A stretch of DNA of 64,000 nt from Rhodanobacter sp. FW104-R8 (GTDB lineage Bacteria > Pseudomonadota > Gammaproteobacteria > Xanthomonadales > Rhodanobacteraceae), in contig NZ_LVJR01000014.1 of NCBI RefSeq assembly GCF_001617365.1, positions 1 through 64,000 on the forward strand, read 5' to 3'. The notes beneath the pieces are model-generated. The model saw nothing but the letters and a program-made list of their open reading frames with translations, made no database searches and was not told the origin of the DNA. Below, piece by piece: positions 8,406 to 19,386 of this stretch (the first letter of the stretch is position 1; each line of letters begins with the position of its first letter). Made by a program: the position numbers and the translations under genes.

Positions 8406-9815
8406 TCATGATGGAGAGGCCAAGGCGGGCGGCGGGGGTGGAAAGTGTACGTCCACACGCAGGCCGCGTTCCTGTCCGTTTCGAAAGACGACCTCGGCAT
8501 GATGGCGTCCGGCGATGCGCCGGACAATGGCCAGGCCGAGTCCGCTGCCCTGCTCCTGGCTGCCGCCGACACGGAAAAAACGCTCGCTCAGCCGCGGCAG
8601 CAGCTCCGTCGGCACGCCCGGCCCGTTGTCCTCCACGCTGAGGGTGGCGCCGCCGCCCTCCCGCGCCTGCAGCCGCACCGTGATGACGCTGCCGCGACCG
8701 GCATAGCGCACGGCGTTGTCGATCAGGTTGTCCAGCAGGTCCTGCAGGCCGGCCGCGTCGCCCAGGATGTACAGCGGCTCCTGGCGGCCCTCGTAGCCGA
8801 GGTCGACGCCGGCGCGGATCGCCTCGTACACGCGCTGCGACACCGCCTCGGGGATCAGCCTGGCGAGGTCGAGCAGCCGGTAATCGCCGGTATCCGCCGG
8901 AGCCGCCTGCGCACGGGTCAGCGCGAGCAGCTGCGAGGAGGTACGCGCGGCGCGCCGGGTCAGCCGCTGGATGTGGTCGAAAGCGTCGGACAGCGTCTCC
9001 GGCCGCGGATCGGCGAGCGCACGGTCGACGTGCAGGCTCAGCCCCGCCAGCGGGGTGCGCAGCTGGTGCGCGGCGTCGGCGATGAAGCGGTCGTGCAGGG
9101 CCAGCATGCCGCGCAGGCGGCCGAACAGCGCGTCGATGGTGCGGGTCAGCGGCTGGATCTCCTGCGGCACGTCGGGACCGTCGATCGGCGCCAGTTCGTC
9201 CGGGCGGGTGGCCAGCCGCGCGGTCAGCGGATCGAGCACGCGCAACCCGCGGCTGACCCCGAACCAGACCAGCGACAGTACGCAGGCGATCAGGAAGGTC
9301 TGCATGACCACCGCCAGCAGCAGGATCTCGCGGGCCTGCTCGTGGCGGTCGCGCAAGGTCTCGGCGACGACGATGGTGAGGCTGTCGCCGGGGTCGTCCG
9401 ACGGCGTCACCCGGACATCCGCGGCACGCAGGGTGTGCCCGTCCAGGCGGGTGTCGTACAGGGTGGGCGTGGCGTCGGGCGCCGACGCGGCCACCGGTCG
9501 CGCCAGCCGGCCGTCGCCGGCCAGCAGGCCGTGCCGGGAACTGCTCACGCTGAAATAGCTGCGGCCGACCGGATCGTATTCGAGCAGGAAGCGCGCCTGC
9601 GGCGTCAGCCGGTCGGCTTGCGGGTCCTTGCCAAGCATCTTGGCCAGCGTCAGCGCGTCGCCGCCGAGGTCGCGGTCGTGCACCCGGTTGGCGTAGGTCA
9701 GCGCCACGCCATAGCTCAGCAGCGCATCCAGCAGCAGCAGCACCGCCATCGGGATCAGCAGGAACACCAGCAGCCGGCGGCGCAGGCTGGGGCGCGATGG
9801 CGACGACCGCTTCAT
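8406..9815 (-). CDS. Two-component sensor histidine kinase (QseC/TctE-like)
   Basis: A 469-residue membrane kinase. TM1 lies at about 14-38, a periplasmic sensor domain at about 39-163, and TM2 at about 164-187. Then comes a HAMP-like linker, the phospho-acceptor H-box FIADAAHQLRTPLAGL (His250), the N-box LLDNLIDNAVRYA, G1 VEDNGPGVP, the F-box ERFFRVGG and G2 GSGLGLAIV. The Q in A-A-H-Q-L-R-T-P-L is the variant seen in QseC/TctE/PmrB-type kinases. Its ATG overlaps the regulator's stop (ATGA), so the pair is coupled. It is positioned to control the exporter just downstream; the signal is unknown. Confidence 0.92.
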   Translation of the reverse strand: MKRSSPSRPSLRRRLLVFLLIPMAVLLLLDALLSYGVALTYANRVHDRDLGGDALTLAKMLGKDPQADRLTPQARFLLEYDPVGRSYFSVSSSRHGLLAGDGRLARPVAASAPDATPTLYDTRLDGHTLRAADVRVTPSDDPGDSLTIVVAETLRDRHEQAREILLLAVVMQTFLIACVLSLVWFGVSRGLRVLDPLTARLATRPDELAPIDGPDVPQEIQPLTRTIDALFGRLRGMLALHDRFIADAAHQLRTPLAGLSLHVDRALADPRPETLSDAFDHIQRLTRRAARTSSQLLALTRAQAAPADTGDYRLLDLARLIPEAVSQRVYEAIRAGVDLGYEGRQEPLYILGDAAGLQDLLDNLIDNAVRYAGRGSVITVRLQAREGGGATLSVEDNGPGVPTELLPRLSERFFRVGGSQEQGSGLGLAIVRRIAGRHHAEVVFRNGQERGLRVDVHFPPPPPALASPS

Positions 9816-10501
9816 GCCGACTCGCTTCCGCCTTCGGCAAGCTCTTCCAACAGGTAGCCCAGTCCGCGGATCGTGCGCACGCCGGTGCCGCTGCCGTCCA
9901 GCTTGCGGCGCAGGCGATGGATGGCGATGTCCAGCCCGTTGTCGGTCAGCTCCTGGTCCCAGTCGCACAGCGCCTCGACCAGTTGCGCGCGGCTGGTGAC
10001 CCGGTCGGCGCGCAGCGCCAGCGCCTCCAGCAGGCCGAACTCGCGCGCGGTGAGCTCCAGCGGCGCCTGGTCGACCCAGGCACGATGTCCGGGCAGGTCG
10101 AGCCGCAGCCGGCCGAGCTGCAGTTCCGGCTTGCCCTGGCTGCTGGCCCGCCGCAACAGCGCGCGCACGCGCGCCTCGAACTCCGCCAGCTCGAACGGCT
10201 TGACCAGGTAGTCGTCGGCGCCCAGGTCGAGCACGCGGACACGATCGGGCAGGCCGTCGCGCGCCGTGATCACCAGCACCGGCAGGCCGGTGCCGCGGTT
10301 GCGCAGGCGCTGCAGCACCTCGCTGCCGTCGAGCACGGGCAGGCCGAGGTCCAGCACCAGCAGGTCGTAGCCGTGGTCGCGCAGGGCCGCATCGGCGAGG
10401 CTGCCGTTGACCACGTGGTCCACCGCATGGCCGCCATGCCGCAGCGAGGCACGGATGCCTTCGGCAATGGACATGTCGTCCTCGGCCAGCAGAATGCGCA
10501 T
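9812..10501 (-). CDS. OmpR/PhoB-family response regulator (QseB/PmrA/TctD-like)
   Basis: A 229-residue DNA-binding response regulator. The receiver domain has the acidic pair Asp8-Asp9, the phospho-acceptor Asp51 in LLVLDLGLP, and Lys101 in YLVKPF. The C-terminal winged helix (about 127-220) carries LTAREFGLLEALA and the recognition region ELTDNGLDIAIHRLRRKL with the terminal TIRGLGYLL. The start is the ATG at 10501 (MRILLAEDD), the canonical start for the family. It is the first gene of the kinase-exporter array and probably regulates it; the QseB/PmrA kinship parallels regulators of lipid A modification in other Proteobacteria. Confidence 0.92.
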   Translation of the reverse strand: MRILLAEDDMSIAEGIRASLRHGGHAVDHVVNGSLADAALRDHGYDLLVLDLGLPVLDGSEVLQRLRNRGTGLPVLVITARDGLPDRVRVLDLGADDYLVKPFELAEFEARVRALLRRASSQGKPELQLGRLRLDLPGHRAWVDQAPLELTAREFGLLEALALRADRVTSRAQLVEALCDWDQELTDNGLDIAIHRLRRKLDGSGTGVRTIRGLGYLLEELAEGGSESA

Positions 10502-10667
10502 GGAAACTCCGGGTTGCACGCGAATGTGCCGCATCATGGACCACCGGGTCGATGCTGTCTCGTGCGGCTCGGCGGCGTGGATGGGGGCGCGGCGGACCGG
10601 TTTCCAGTCTTCGGCCGCGTCCATTCAGACAACGCCGGCGGCCCGCAGTTCGCGGCGCGGCGCCCGC

Positions 10668-11390
10668 TCAGTCGGCCACGCGCACCTGCAAGGCGCTGAA
10701 CGCGCCGCTGCGGGCCAGCGCGGTGATGGTATGCGGGCCGGGCTGCGGCAAGGTCAGGCTCCGTGCCGCCGCGCCGTCGCTGCTGCCCTGCAGGCGGCCG
10801 TCCAACAGCCACTGCACCTCGCCCTGGACGCCCAGGGCCTTCAGCGTCACGCGCAACGGATGGTCCGCCGCTTCGCCGCCGCGGAACACCGGCGCGATCA
10901 CGCAGACGTCGTGACGTTCCCGCTCCTTCGTCACCGGGATCTCGAAGGTGGCGCCGGCCTTCGCCTCGATAGTTCTTCGCGTAGAGCATGATGATCCGAT
11001 TTCGCCAGCAACACGCCGGGGCCATCGTGCGGCGGCGTCACGCCGACCTTCATGGTGTCGCCGGGCGTGGTAGCGCGCCTTGTCCAGCGCCAGCTTCACC
11101 TTGTCCGGGCGCGCCGCCTTGCCCAGGTTCTCGTCGTCCCGGCCGTAGCCGGCGATGAACGGGGACACCGCGGTGAGTTTCATGGACGGGGCATACACCT
11201 CGACCCGGCAGCTGCCCCACTGCACCGGGCATTCCACCTGGGCCGACTTGCCGGCGGCCGCGTCGACGCCCTTTTCGTCGATCAGCTGCAGGCGCTGGTT
11301 CGCGTTCGGCGGCCAGCCGCCGTTGCGCTCGTGCTACCGGTAGAAGTGGCGCGGTTCACGTTGCAGGCGGGCATCGGGCGCGCCGGTTGC
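10668..11390 (-). pseudogene. Relic of a yfhM-pbpC operon (alpha-2-macroglobulin fragment joined to a PBP1C tail)
   Basis: The minus strand retains pieces of the C-terminal region of a YfhM-type bacterial alpha-2-macroglobulin: HERNGGW near 11330-11312, LTAVSPFIAGYGRDDEN, ARPDKVKLALDKARYHA and IEAKAGATFEIPV. The pieces are broken by an in-frame TAG at 11336-11334 and by frame changes between about 11085 and 10970; the missing stretch GDTMKVGVTPPHDGPGVLL is in another frame. At about 10862 the sequence passes from FRGGEAAD directly into KALGVQGEVQWLLDG and PGPHTITALARSGAFSAL, which resemble the C-terminal domain of penicillin-binding protein 1C. yfhM and pbpC are adjacent in E. coli, so this looks like an internal deletion of that operon followed by decay. 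Confidence 0.7.
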
Positions 11391-11419
11391 GCGGCGCGGC
11401 AGTTACGCCTGCGTCGATG

Positions 11420-12289
11420 TCACTCCGGCGTCTGCCGGCCCAGCCAGTCGCCCAGCTGCATCAGCACCTGGCCGCGCCCCGGTTCGGCCTCGTTGAACAG
11501 CTCGTGGTACAGCGTCGAGAAGAAACGCGTGGTCAGCCGGCCCGTCGCGGCCGCCCGGCGGGCAAACTCGCGGCTGCCGGACGGGTCCACCAGCTCGTCG
11601 CTGTCCGCCACCAGCAGCAGGGTCGGTTGCGCCAGGCCGGCGGCGTCGGCGATGCACGTGGCGCCGGCACGGAAGATGAAATCGGCCAGCCGCGGCGTGA
11701 TCCAGCCGTGCTGCAGCCGGTCGCCGCGGTAGTCGATCACCACCTGCCGGTCGTGCGACAGCTTGTCGACGGCCAGTCCGTTGCGCAGCGGCAGGCTCGG
11801 CGCGACGCGATTCAGCAGCCGCGCCAGGGCGATCATCCGCGGCGACTCCCAGCTGCGCAGCGCCGGCGAGGACAGCACCAGCGCCGGCGGCGCCACGCGG
11901 CCATCCAGCGCCGCGCGCAGGGCGACCAGCCCGCCCATGCTGTGGCCGAGCAGCAGCGGCGGATGCGGCAGGCCGTTGGCGTAGTCGTGGTAGGCGGTGG
12001 CGAGGTCTTCCAGCAGGTCGTCGCCGTGGCGCAGGCGGCCGCGGCGGCCCGGGGTCTGGCCATGGCCGCGCTGGTCGTAGCCGCGCACGGCATAGCCGCG
12101 CTGGTTGAACCACCGCGCCAGGCGCCGGTAGCGGCCGCTGTGTTCGCCCAGCCCGTGCACCAACAGCACCGCGCCGCGCGCCTGCGGCAGCGGCCAGTCG
12201 CGCAGGAACAGCCGCTGGCCGTCGGCCAGGTCGAGCCAGGACGTGGGTTCGGTGCCGTCCGCAGGACGGTTCTGCAGTGCCGCGTGCAT
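11420..12289 (-). CDS. Alpha/beta hydrolase, lysophospholipase / monoacylglycerol lipase-like
   Basis: A 289-residue PldB/MGL-type serine hydrolase acting on lysophospholipids or monoacylglycerols. It has the oxyanion segment LLVHGLGEHSGRY, the YDQRGHGQTPGRRG block typical of the family, the nucleophile elbow LGHSMGG, an acid in VADSDELVDP and a catalytic histidine in LYHELFNE. No signal peptide is seen, so it is presumably cytoplasmic. It starts at the ATG at 12289; the preceding 96 bp hold a strong hairpin that probably terminates the upstream protease transcript. The upstream relic and this gene are not obviously linked in function. Confidence 0.85.
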   Translation of the reverse strand: MHAALQNRPADGTEPTSWLDLADGQRLFLRDWPLPQARGAVLLVHGLGEHSGRYRRLARWFNQRGYAVRGYDQRGHGQTPGRRGRLRHGDDLLEDLATAYHDYANGLPHPPLLLGHSMGGLVALRAALDGRVAPPALVLSSPALRSWESPRMIALARLLNRVAPSLPLRNGLAVDKLSHDRQVVIDYRGDRLQHGWITPRLADFIFRAGATCIADAAGLAQPTLLLVADSDELVDPSGSREFARRAAATGRLTTRFFSTLYHELFNEAEPGRGQVLMQLGDWLGRQTPE

Positions 12290-12341
12290 GGGTGGTTCGC
12301 GTCCGTTTTGGGGTCCGGCGCCGCCGCGCGTGCCGTATGGG

Positions 12342-12377
12342 CAGGCGCGAATCCCGGTTGGCCGGGATTCGCGCCTG
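12342..12377 (-). terminator. Strong 16-bp hairpin after the protease gene
   Basis: CAGGCGCGAATCCCGG is followed by a 4-base loop and its perfect reverse complement. It begins nine bases after the protease stop on the minus strand and is not followed by a T run, so it may act as a 3'-end stabiliser or an atypical terminator. Confidence 0.55.
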
Positions 12378-12385
12378 GGCCTCCA

Positions 12386-14395
12386 TCAGTGTTCCGTGAC
12401 CCGCATGTCCTTCGTCAGCAGGTCGAGCTTGCCCTTCATGTCGGCCTGGGGCTGGGTGCCCGCGGTGCCGTAGAAGGCGGTGTACAGCACCGTGGACGAA
12501 CTGCCGCCCGCGGCGGCCGGGGCGACCACGGCGTTGATCATCATCAGGTCGTTCTCGTAGCGCGCCACGGCATTGTAGGGATACTGCCGCTCCGCCAGCT
12601 TGCGCCAGCGGCTGCTCAGGTCGTCGTCCAGCCCCGGCGGCGGCGCGACGTGGCGCTGGACGTTGACGTTGTTGTGGTCGTCGGAGGCCGAGTCCTTCCA
12701 GACGTTCACGTCACCCACGTCCCACACCGGCTTGCCGCCGTCCAGGAAGAAGCGGAAGCCCAGCCACAGCAGGTTGTCCGGCTTGACCTCCTGCAGGGTG
12801 GACGGATAGGAGAACGCCACCCGCGGCGAGCTGTAGCTGAAGCGGCGGTCGTACTCGGCGTCGATGCGGATGCCCTTCAGCGTGACCGGCTGCAGCGCCG
12901 GGTTGCCGAGGAAATCCTTCCACTGCGCGAGGGTGCCCTGGTAGGTGACGTAGACGAAGCTGCTGAGCTCGTCCAGGTCCAGCATGGTGTCGTGCTCGTG
13001 GGCGGGCGGCGTGAAGCGCACCAGCATCACGCTGCCGTCCGGCACCGGCAGCGAATACGCCACCACCAGCGCGTTGGCGTAGGGCAGCGGCCACACGGCG
13101 ACGTGCCAGGGCCGCTGCCAGCGGTCGAGGCGGGTCGACTCGCGCACGGGCTTGCCCAGCGAGGTGAGCTTGACCTTTTCGCCGGCGACCGCGCGATGGA
13201 ACATGCCGGTCCGTGCCAGCAGGTCCATGCGCGTCTTCGCGTCACCGTAGAACGTCGCCGCGGCCATCCCGTCGGGCCGGCGCAGGCGCACCAGCCCGTT
13301 GCGCGCGACTGCGCCGGTGGCCACGTAGCCGTTGCCGTCCAGCGCGAAATGCTGCGCCTGCTCGCCGACGCGCCGCCATTCGCCGTCGCTGCCGCGCACG
13401 ATCAGCGAGGGAAAGCCATTCAGTTGCGTCTGCTGGTGCAGCAGGCGCGCCGAACCCGCGCCATTCGGAAACAGGTTGGCGGACTCCTTGGCGAGCAGCG
13501 CCTTCAGCTGCGCATCGCTGTTGGCGTCGATGCGCGACTGGAATTCGCGATAAAAGTCGTCCAGGCCGACCGGCAACGCGAACTGCGCCTTGAACTGGCT
13601 GTTCTCGACCGTGTCGAACAGGTCGATCTGGTAGGCGAGGCGCGAATCCATCACGGCCCGGCCGGACGGTGCGTCCAGCACTTCGCGGATCGGCAGCGCG
13701 TAGTTGAGGTTCTCGTTGGCCGACTTCATCAGCACCACGCCGATCAGCTTGCCGTCCTTGTCCAGCAGCGGCCCGCCGCTGTTGCCGGGCGAGGCGGCGG
13801 CGGAGAAGCGCATCCACTTCCAGGCGCCATTCAGCTGCTCCGGCGTGTCGGAGGTGTACAGGCCGTCGCGGATCACCACGCCGGTGCCCAGCGCGTTGCC
13901 CACCGCGTAGACCACCTGGTTGAGCGCCGGGCTGGCGTCGACCTCCAGCGCGGCGTCGCCCGCCGGCGGCTGCGCCAGCGTGAACACCACGAAATCCTTG
14001 CCCAGCGAGAACTTCTCGATCCTGCCGATCGGGTACACGCGGCCGGCGGCGTCGCGCAGCTCGGGCACCCCCCACAGGCTGCCCGTGCCGGCCAGCAGCA
14101 CGTGGGCGGCGGTGACATAGCGGTTGTGGCCGATCGCGAACGCCGTGCCGATGGAATAATACTTGTCGGTACGCTCCTGGTAGGGCAGCAGGTCCAGCGG
14201 CAGCGGCCGCTCGTAGCTCAGCGGATCGCTGGTCGGCTTGGCCTGCACCACTTCGAAGGTGGCCGCCTGGATCTTCGGCAGCATCGCGGGATCGAGGCTG
14301 GCCGCGCGTGCCGCCGGCACTCCCGCCAGGCCCAGGCCGCACAGCAACATCAGCACGCCGAGCCGGCGGATCGCTCCCTCATACCATGTACGCAT
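12386..14395 (-). CDS. Secreted trypsin-like serine protease
   Basis: A 669-residue protein with an N-terminal signal peptide (hydrophobic core about residues 11-26, cleavage near AARA-A). The protease domain follows, with catalytic His98 (YVTAAHVLL), Asp134 (LGKDFVVFTL) and Ser206 (SPGNSGGPLL), the HtrA/trypsin-like order. The remaining roughly 430 residues are unrecognised and contain no obvious PDZ domain, so this is not a standard DegP. The start at the ATG at 14395 is supported by a Shine-Dalgarno-like AAAGGA about six bases upstream. The long C-terminal region may bind substrate or envelope. Probably periplasmic or surface-exposed; substrate unknown. Confidence 0.75.
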   Translation of the reverse strand: MRTWYEGAIRRLGVLMLLCGLGLAGVPAARAASLDPAMLPKIQAATFEVVQAKPTSDPLSYERPLPLDLLPYQERTDKYYSIGTAFAIGHNRYVTAAHVLLAGTGSLWGVPELRDAAGRVYPIGRIEKFSLGKDFVVFTLAQPPAGDAALEVDASPALNQVVYAVGNALGTGVVIRDGLYTSDTPEQLNGAWKWMRFSAAASPGNSGGPLLDKDGKLIGVVLMKSANENLNYALPIREVLDAPSGRAVMDSRLAYQIDLFDTVENSQFKAQFALPVGLDDFYREFQSRIDANSDAQLKALLAKESANLFPNGAGSARLLHQQTQLNGFPSLIVRGSDGEWRRVGEQAQHFALDGNGYVATGAVARNGLVRLRRPDGMAAATFYGDAKTRMDLLARTGMFHRAVAGEKVKLTSLGKPVRESTRLDRWQRPWHVAVWPLPYANALVVAYSLPVPDGSVMLVRFTPPAHEHDTMLDLDELSSFVYVTYQGTLAQWKDFLGNPALQPVTLKGIRIDAEYDRRFSYSSPRVAFSYPSTLQEVKPDNLLWLGFRFFLDGGKPVWDVGDVNVWKDSASDDHNNVNVQRHVAPPPGLDDDLSSRWRKLAERQYPYNAVARYENDLMMINAVVAPAAAGGSSSTVLYTAFYGTAGTQPQADMKGKLDLLTKDMRVTEH

Positions 14396-14576
14396 AGGTT
14401 TCCTTTGCCCCGGGGCGGCCGCCCACGGACTCCCCTCGGCATCCTCGCGGGCAGCGGCCGGCATGCATCTTGGCATGGCCGCACGCCGCTTGCATGGCGG
14501 GCGCGGGCCGCGGCGCGGGCATGGACGGGACACCCGCCATACCGGCCGCTGGCGCGACGGACACCGGCGCTTCCGG

Positions 14577-16820
<2,244 letters not shown>

Positions 16821-16952
16821 GGTCGGTCCTTTTGTCGAGGGAGGGGACGACCGCAGTGCGGCCCACTCCGACGCCGCGTCGTCAACGCATTGTCATACAG
16901 CCGACCCTTTTGTGAAAGCGAGCCGAAGCATCCCCAGGGAAGCTCTGATTTG

Positions 16953-16986
16953 GCCCGCCATTCCGGCAAAGGCAGGAATGGCGGGC
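16953..16986. repeat. Intergenic palindrome (GCCCGCCATTCC type)
   Basis: GCCCGCCATTCC and its perfect complement GGAATGGCGGGC flank a 10-base loop in the 191-bp gap between the GH3 and TonB-receptor genes. The sequence resembles the 'CATTCC...GGAATG' intergenic palindromes dispersed in many Proteobacteria. It may serve as a transcript 3'-end hairpin. Confidence 0.6.
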
Positions 16987-17011
16987 AAAAAGCCGATTGG
17001 CCAGACCTTCC

Positions 17012-19243
17012 CTAGCGCTGCATGCCGGCGGGAAAGACCCCGGGCAGCCGCAGCTTCGCCTGCTGCTCGATCTGCGCCGAGGAATGGCCGAGCAGCAGGT
17101 GGCAGGCGCCGGCCGCGACGCGCCAGCCATGGTCGCGTTCGTCGTAGCGCGCAAAACGCACCGCCGGCAGGGCGAGACGGATCCGCTTCGTCTCGCCCGG
17201 CTGCAGCGCCACCTTCTGCCAGCCGACCAGCCGCGATGCCGCCTCGCCGGGGAGCCGCGCATAGAGCTGCGGCACGTCGGCGCCGGCGCGCCGGCCGGTG
17301 TTGGTGACCGTGAACGACGCCGTCACCGCGCCGGTCGCATCCGTCGCGACGGCCAGCGGGCCATAGCCGAACGTGGTGTAGCCGAGGCCGTAGCCGAACG
17401 GGAACAGCGGCTTCTCGCCACGGCGCTGGAACCAGCGGTAGCCGACGTCGGCGCCCTCGATGTCGTAGTCGACCGTATCGGCAGGCTTGCCCTGCGGCGG
17501 CAAGCCGATCTCGGCCAGGCCGGCACCGGCGATCGCCGGGCGCGGCAGCTGCGACTCGTCGCGCGGCCAGCTGAGCGGCAGCCGGCCGGAGGGATCGACT
17601 TCGCCGAACAGCAGCCGCGCGATCGCCTCGCCGCCGGCGTTGCCGGGATACCACGCCTCCAGCACCGCCGCGGTCTGCGCCAGCCACGGCATCGCCACCG
17701 GGCCGTTGTTCTCCAGCACCACCACGGTGCGCGGGTTGGCCTTGGCGACGGCGGCGACCAGCGCATCCTGGTTGCCGTCCAGCGCCATGCCAGGACGGTC
17801 GAACGACTCGGCCGCCCACTGCTGCACGAACACCACCGCCACCTCGGACGACGCCGCCAGCTCCGCCGCAGCCGCGATGTCGGCGCCGCTGGCGTAGCGG
17901 GCGTTCCCGCCCACGCGCCGGGCGATCGCCGCCAGCGGCGCGGACGGGTGGTACTTCACCGGGCCGGGCCAGGCGGTCGGCGCCAGGCCGACCACCGGGT
18001 TGCCGCCCGGCGCGGTCACCGCGGACGAACCGCCGCCGGCCAGCACGCCCTTGTCCGCGTGCGCGCCGATCACTGCCACCGACTTCAGCGTGCCCGCCAG
18101 CGGCAGCAACCCGCCCTCGTTGCGCAGCAGCACCGCGCCCGCTTCGGCGGCGTCCTGCGCCACCTTCGCGTCGGCGGCGTAGTCGATCGGCGCCGGCCCG
18201 GCCGGGTGGTCGATCGCGCCGACCGCGAACAGGCTACGCAGGATCCGCTGCACCATGTCGTCCAGCCGCGCCTGCGGCACCTCGCCCGCGGCGACCGCCT
18301 CGCGCAGCGGCCCGTCGAAGTAGACCTGCGGGTCGAACGTTTCGCCGGCCGATTCCTGGTCGAGCCCGGCCAGCGCCGACTTCGCCGCGCTGTGCACCGC
18401 GCCCCAGTCGGACATCACGAAGCCCTTGAAGCCCCAGTCGCGCTTGAGCACCTGGTCGAGCAGCCACTCGTTCTCGCAGGCATAGGTGCCGTTGACGCGG
18501 TTGTACGCGCACATCACCGAGCCCGGCTCGCCGATGCCCAGCGCGATCTCGAACGCGCGCAGGTCCGATTCGCGCGCGGCGACCGGGTCGAGCTTCGCGT
18601 TCATCGTGTTGCGGCCGGTTTCCAGGTCGTTGACGGCGTAGTGCTTGAGCGTGGACACCACGTGCTGCGACTGCACCCCGCGCACCGCATGGCCGGCCAT
18701 GATGCCGGCCAGCAGCGGATCCTCGCCGGCGTACTCGAAATTGCGGCCGTTGCGCGGATCGCGCAGCAGGTTGACGCCGCCGGCCAGCAGCACGTTGAAG
18801 CCCTTGCGGTGCGCCTCGAGGCCGATCATCGCGCCGCCGGCCTCGGCCACGGCCGGGTCCCAGCTGGCCGCCGTCGCCAGGCCGGAGGGCAAGGCCGTGG
18901 CGCCATCGCTGCTGTGGGCATTGAGCGGGCGCGCCACGCCCAGTCCCGCGTCGGTTTCCTGCAGCGCCGGCAGGCCCAGCCGCGCCAGCGCCGGCACGAA
19001 GCCCGCCGAACCCAGCGCGCCGTCCGGCATCGGCCGGCCGTCGGAGCCGCTGCCGTAACGGGCGGTAATCAGCTGGAATTTCTCGTCCGGGGTCATCGCC
19101 TGCACCACCAGGGCGGCGCGCGCATCGGGCGACAGCGCGGCGTCCATCCACGGCCGCGCCGGCGGCGGTTCCCCGGCGGCGGCGCCGGCCACCACGGCGA
19201 GGGCGATGGCGCTGGCAAGCAGGTACGGCGAACGACGGGACAT
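17012..19243 (-). CDS. Periplasmic beta-glucosidase (glycoside hydrolase family 3)
   Basis: A 743-residue exported GH3 enzyme that hydrolyses beta-linked glucosides from the non-reducing end. It has a signal peptide (about residues 1-24), the (beta/alpha)8 domain with the catalytic nucleophile Asp279 in FKGFVMSDWGA, upstream landmarks LGLPALQETDAG and KHYAVNDLETGRN, then the GH3 C-terminal alpha/beta domain (VLLRNEGGLLPL, SVAVIGAHAD) and a fibronectin-like tail (FPFGYGLGYTTF, FTVTNTGRRAGADVPQLY). The start is the ATG at 19243, directly before the signal sequence; a longer frame reaching 19393 crosses what looks like the promoter. It is divergent from lhr. Confidence 0.9.
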   Translation of the reverse strand: MSRRSPYLLASAIALAVVAGAAAGEPPPARPWMDAALSPDARAALVVQAMTPDEKFQLITARYGSGSDGRPMPDGALGSAGFVPALARLGLPALQETDAGLGVARPLNAHSSDGATALPSGLATAASWDPAVAEAGGAMIGLEAHRKGFNVLLAGGVNLLRDPRNGRNFEYAGEDPLLAGIMAGHAVRGVQSQHVVSTLKHYAVNDLETGRNTMNAKLDPVAARESDLRAFEIALGIGEPGSVMCAYNRVNGTYACENEWLLDQVLKRDWGFKGFVMSDWGAVHSAAKSALAGLDQESAGETFDPQVYFDGPLREAVAAGEVPQARLDDMVQRILRSLFAVGAIDHPAGPAPIDYAADAKVAQDAAEAGAVLLRNEGGLLPLAGTLKSVAVIGAHADKGVLAGGGSSAVTAPGGNPVVGLAPTAWPGPVKYHPSAPLAAIARRVGGNARYASGADIAAAAELAASSEVAVVFVQQWAAESFDRPGMALDGNQDALVAAVAKANPRTVVVLENNGPVAMPWLAQTAAVLEAWYPGNAGGEAIARLLFGEVDPSGRLPLSWPRDESQLPRPAIAGAGLAEIGLPPQGKPADTVDYDIEGADVGYRWFQRRGEKPLFPFGYGLGYTTFGYGPLAVATDATGAVTASFTVTNTGRRAGADVPQLYARLPGEAASRLVGWQKVALQPGETKRIRLALPAVRFARYDERDHGWRVAAGACHLLLGHSSAQIEQQAKLRLPGVFPAGMQR

Positions 19244-19293
19244 GGACGACCTCGAGATGGGAAAGGGGTGGCGTGGCGGTGACCCACAGGGTG

Positions 19294-19313
19294 CTAACGT
19301 AACGTTTTCATCG
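19294..19313 (-). promoter_or_regulatory. Possible LacI-type operator upstream of the GH3 gene
   Basis: On the minus strand the sequence reads GATGAAAACGTTACGTTAGC, centred on the AACGTT core common to LacI-family operators. Only the left half is well formed. It lies about 50 bp upstream of the GH3 start, in the divergent gap with lhr. Confidence 0.35.
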
Positions 19314-19386
19314 CAAGCCACTTGCGTCACGGTCCGGTGCTCCGCGCTTGCGTGCCGCGCCGATGGTACCCATCTCCGGGAGACCC

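Noticed and set aside
12386-14395. DegP/HtrA periplasmic protease
   Set aside because: The catalytic triad fits, but no PDZ domains can be seen in the long C-terminal region.
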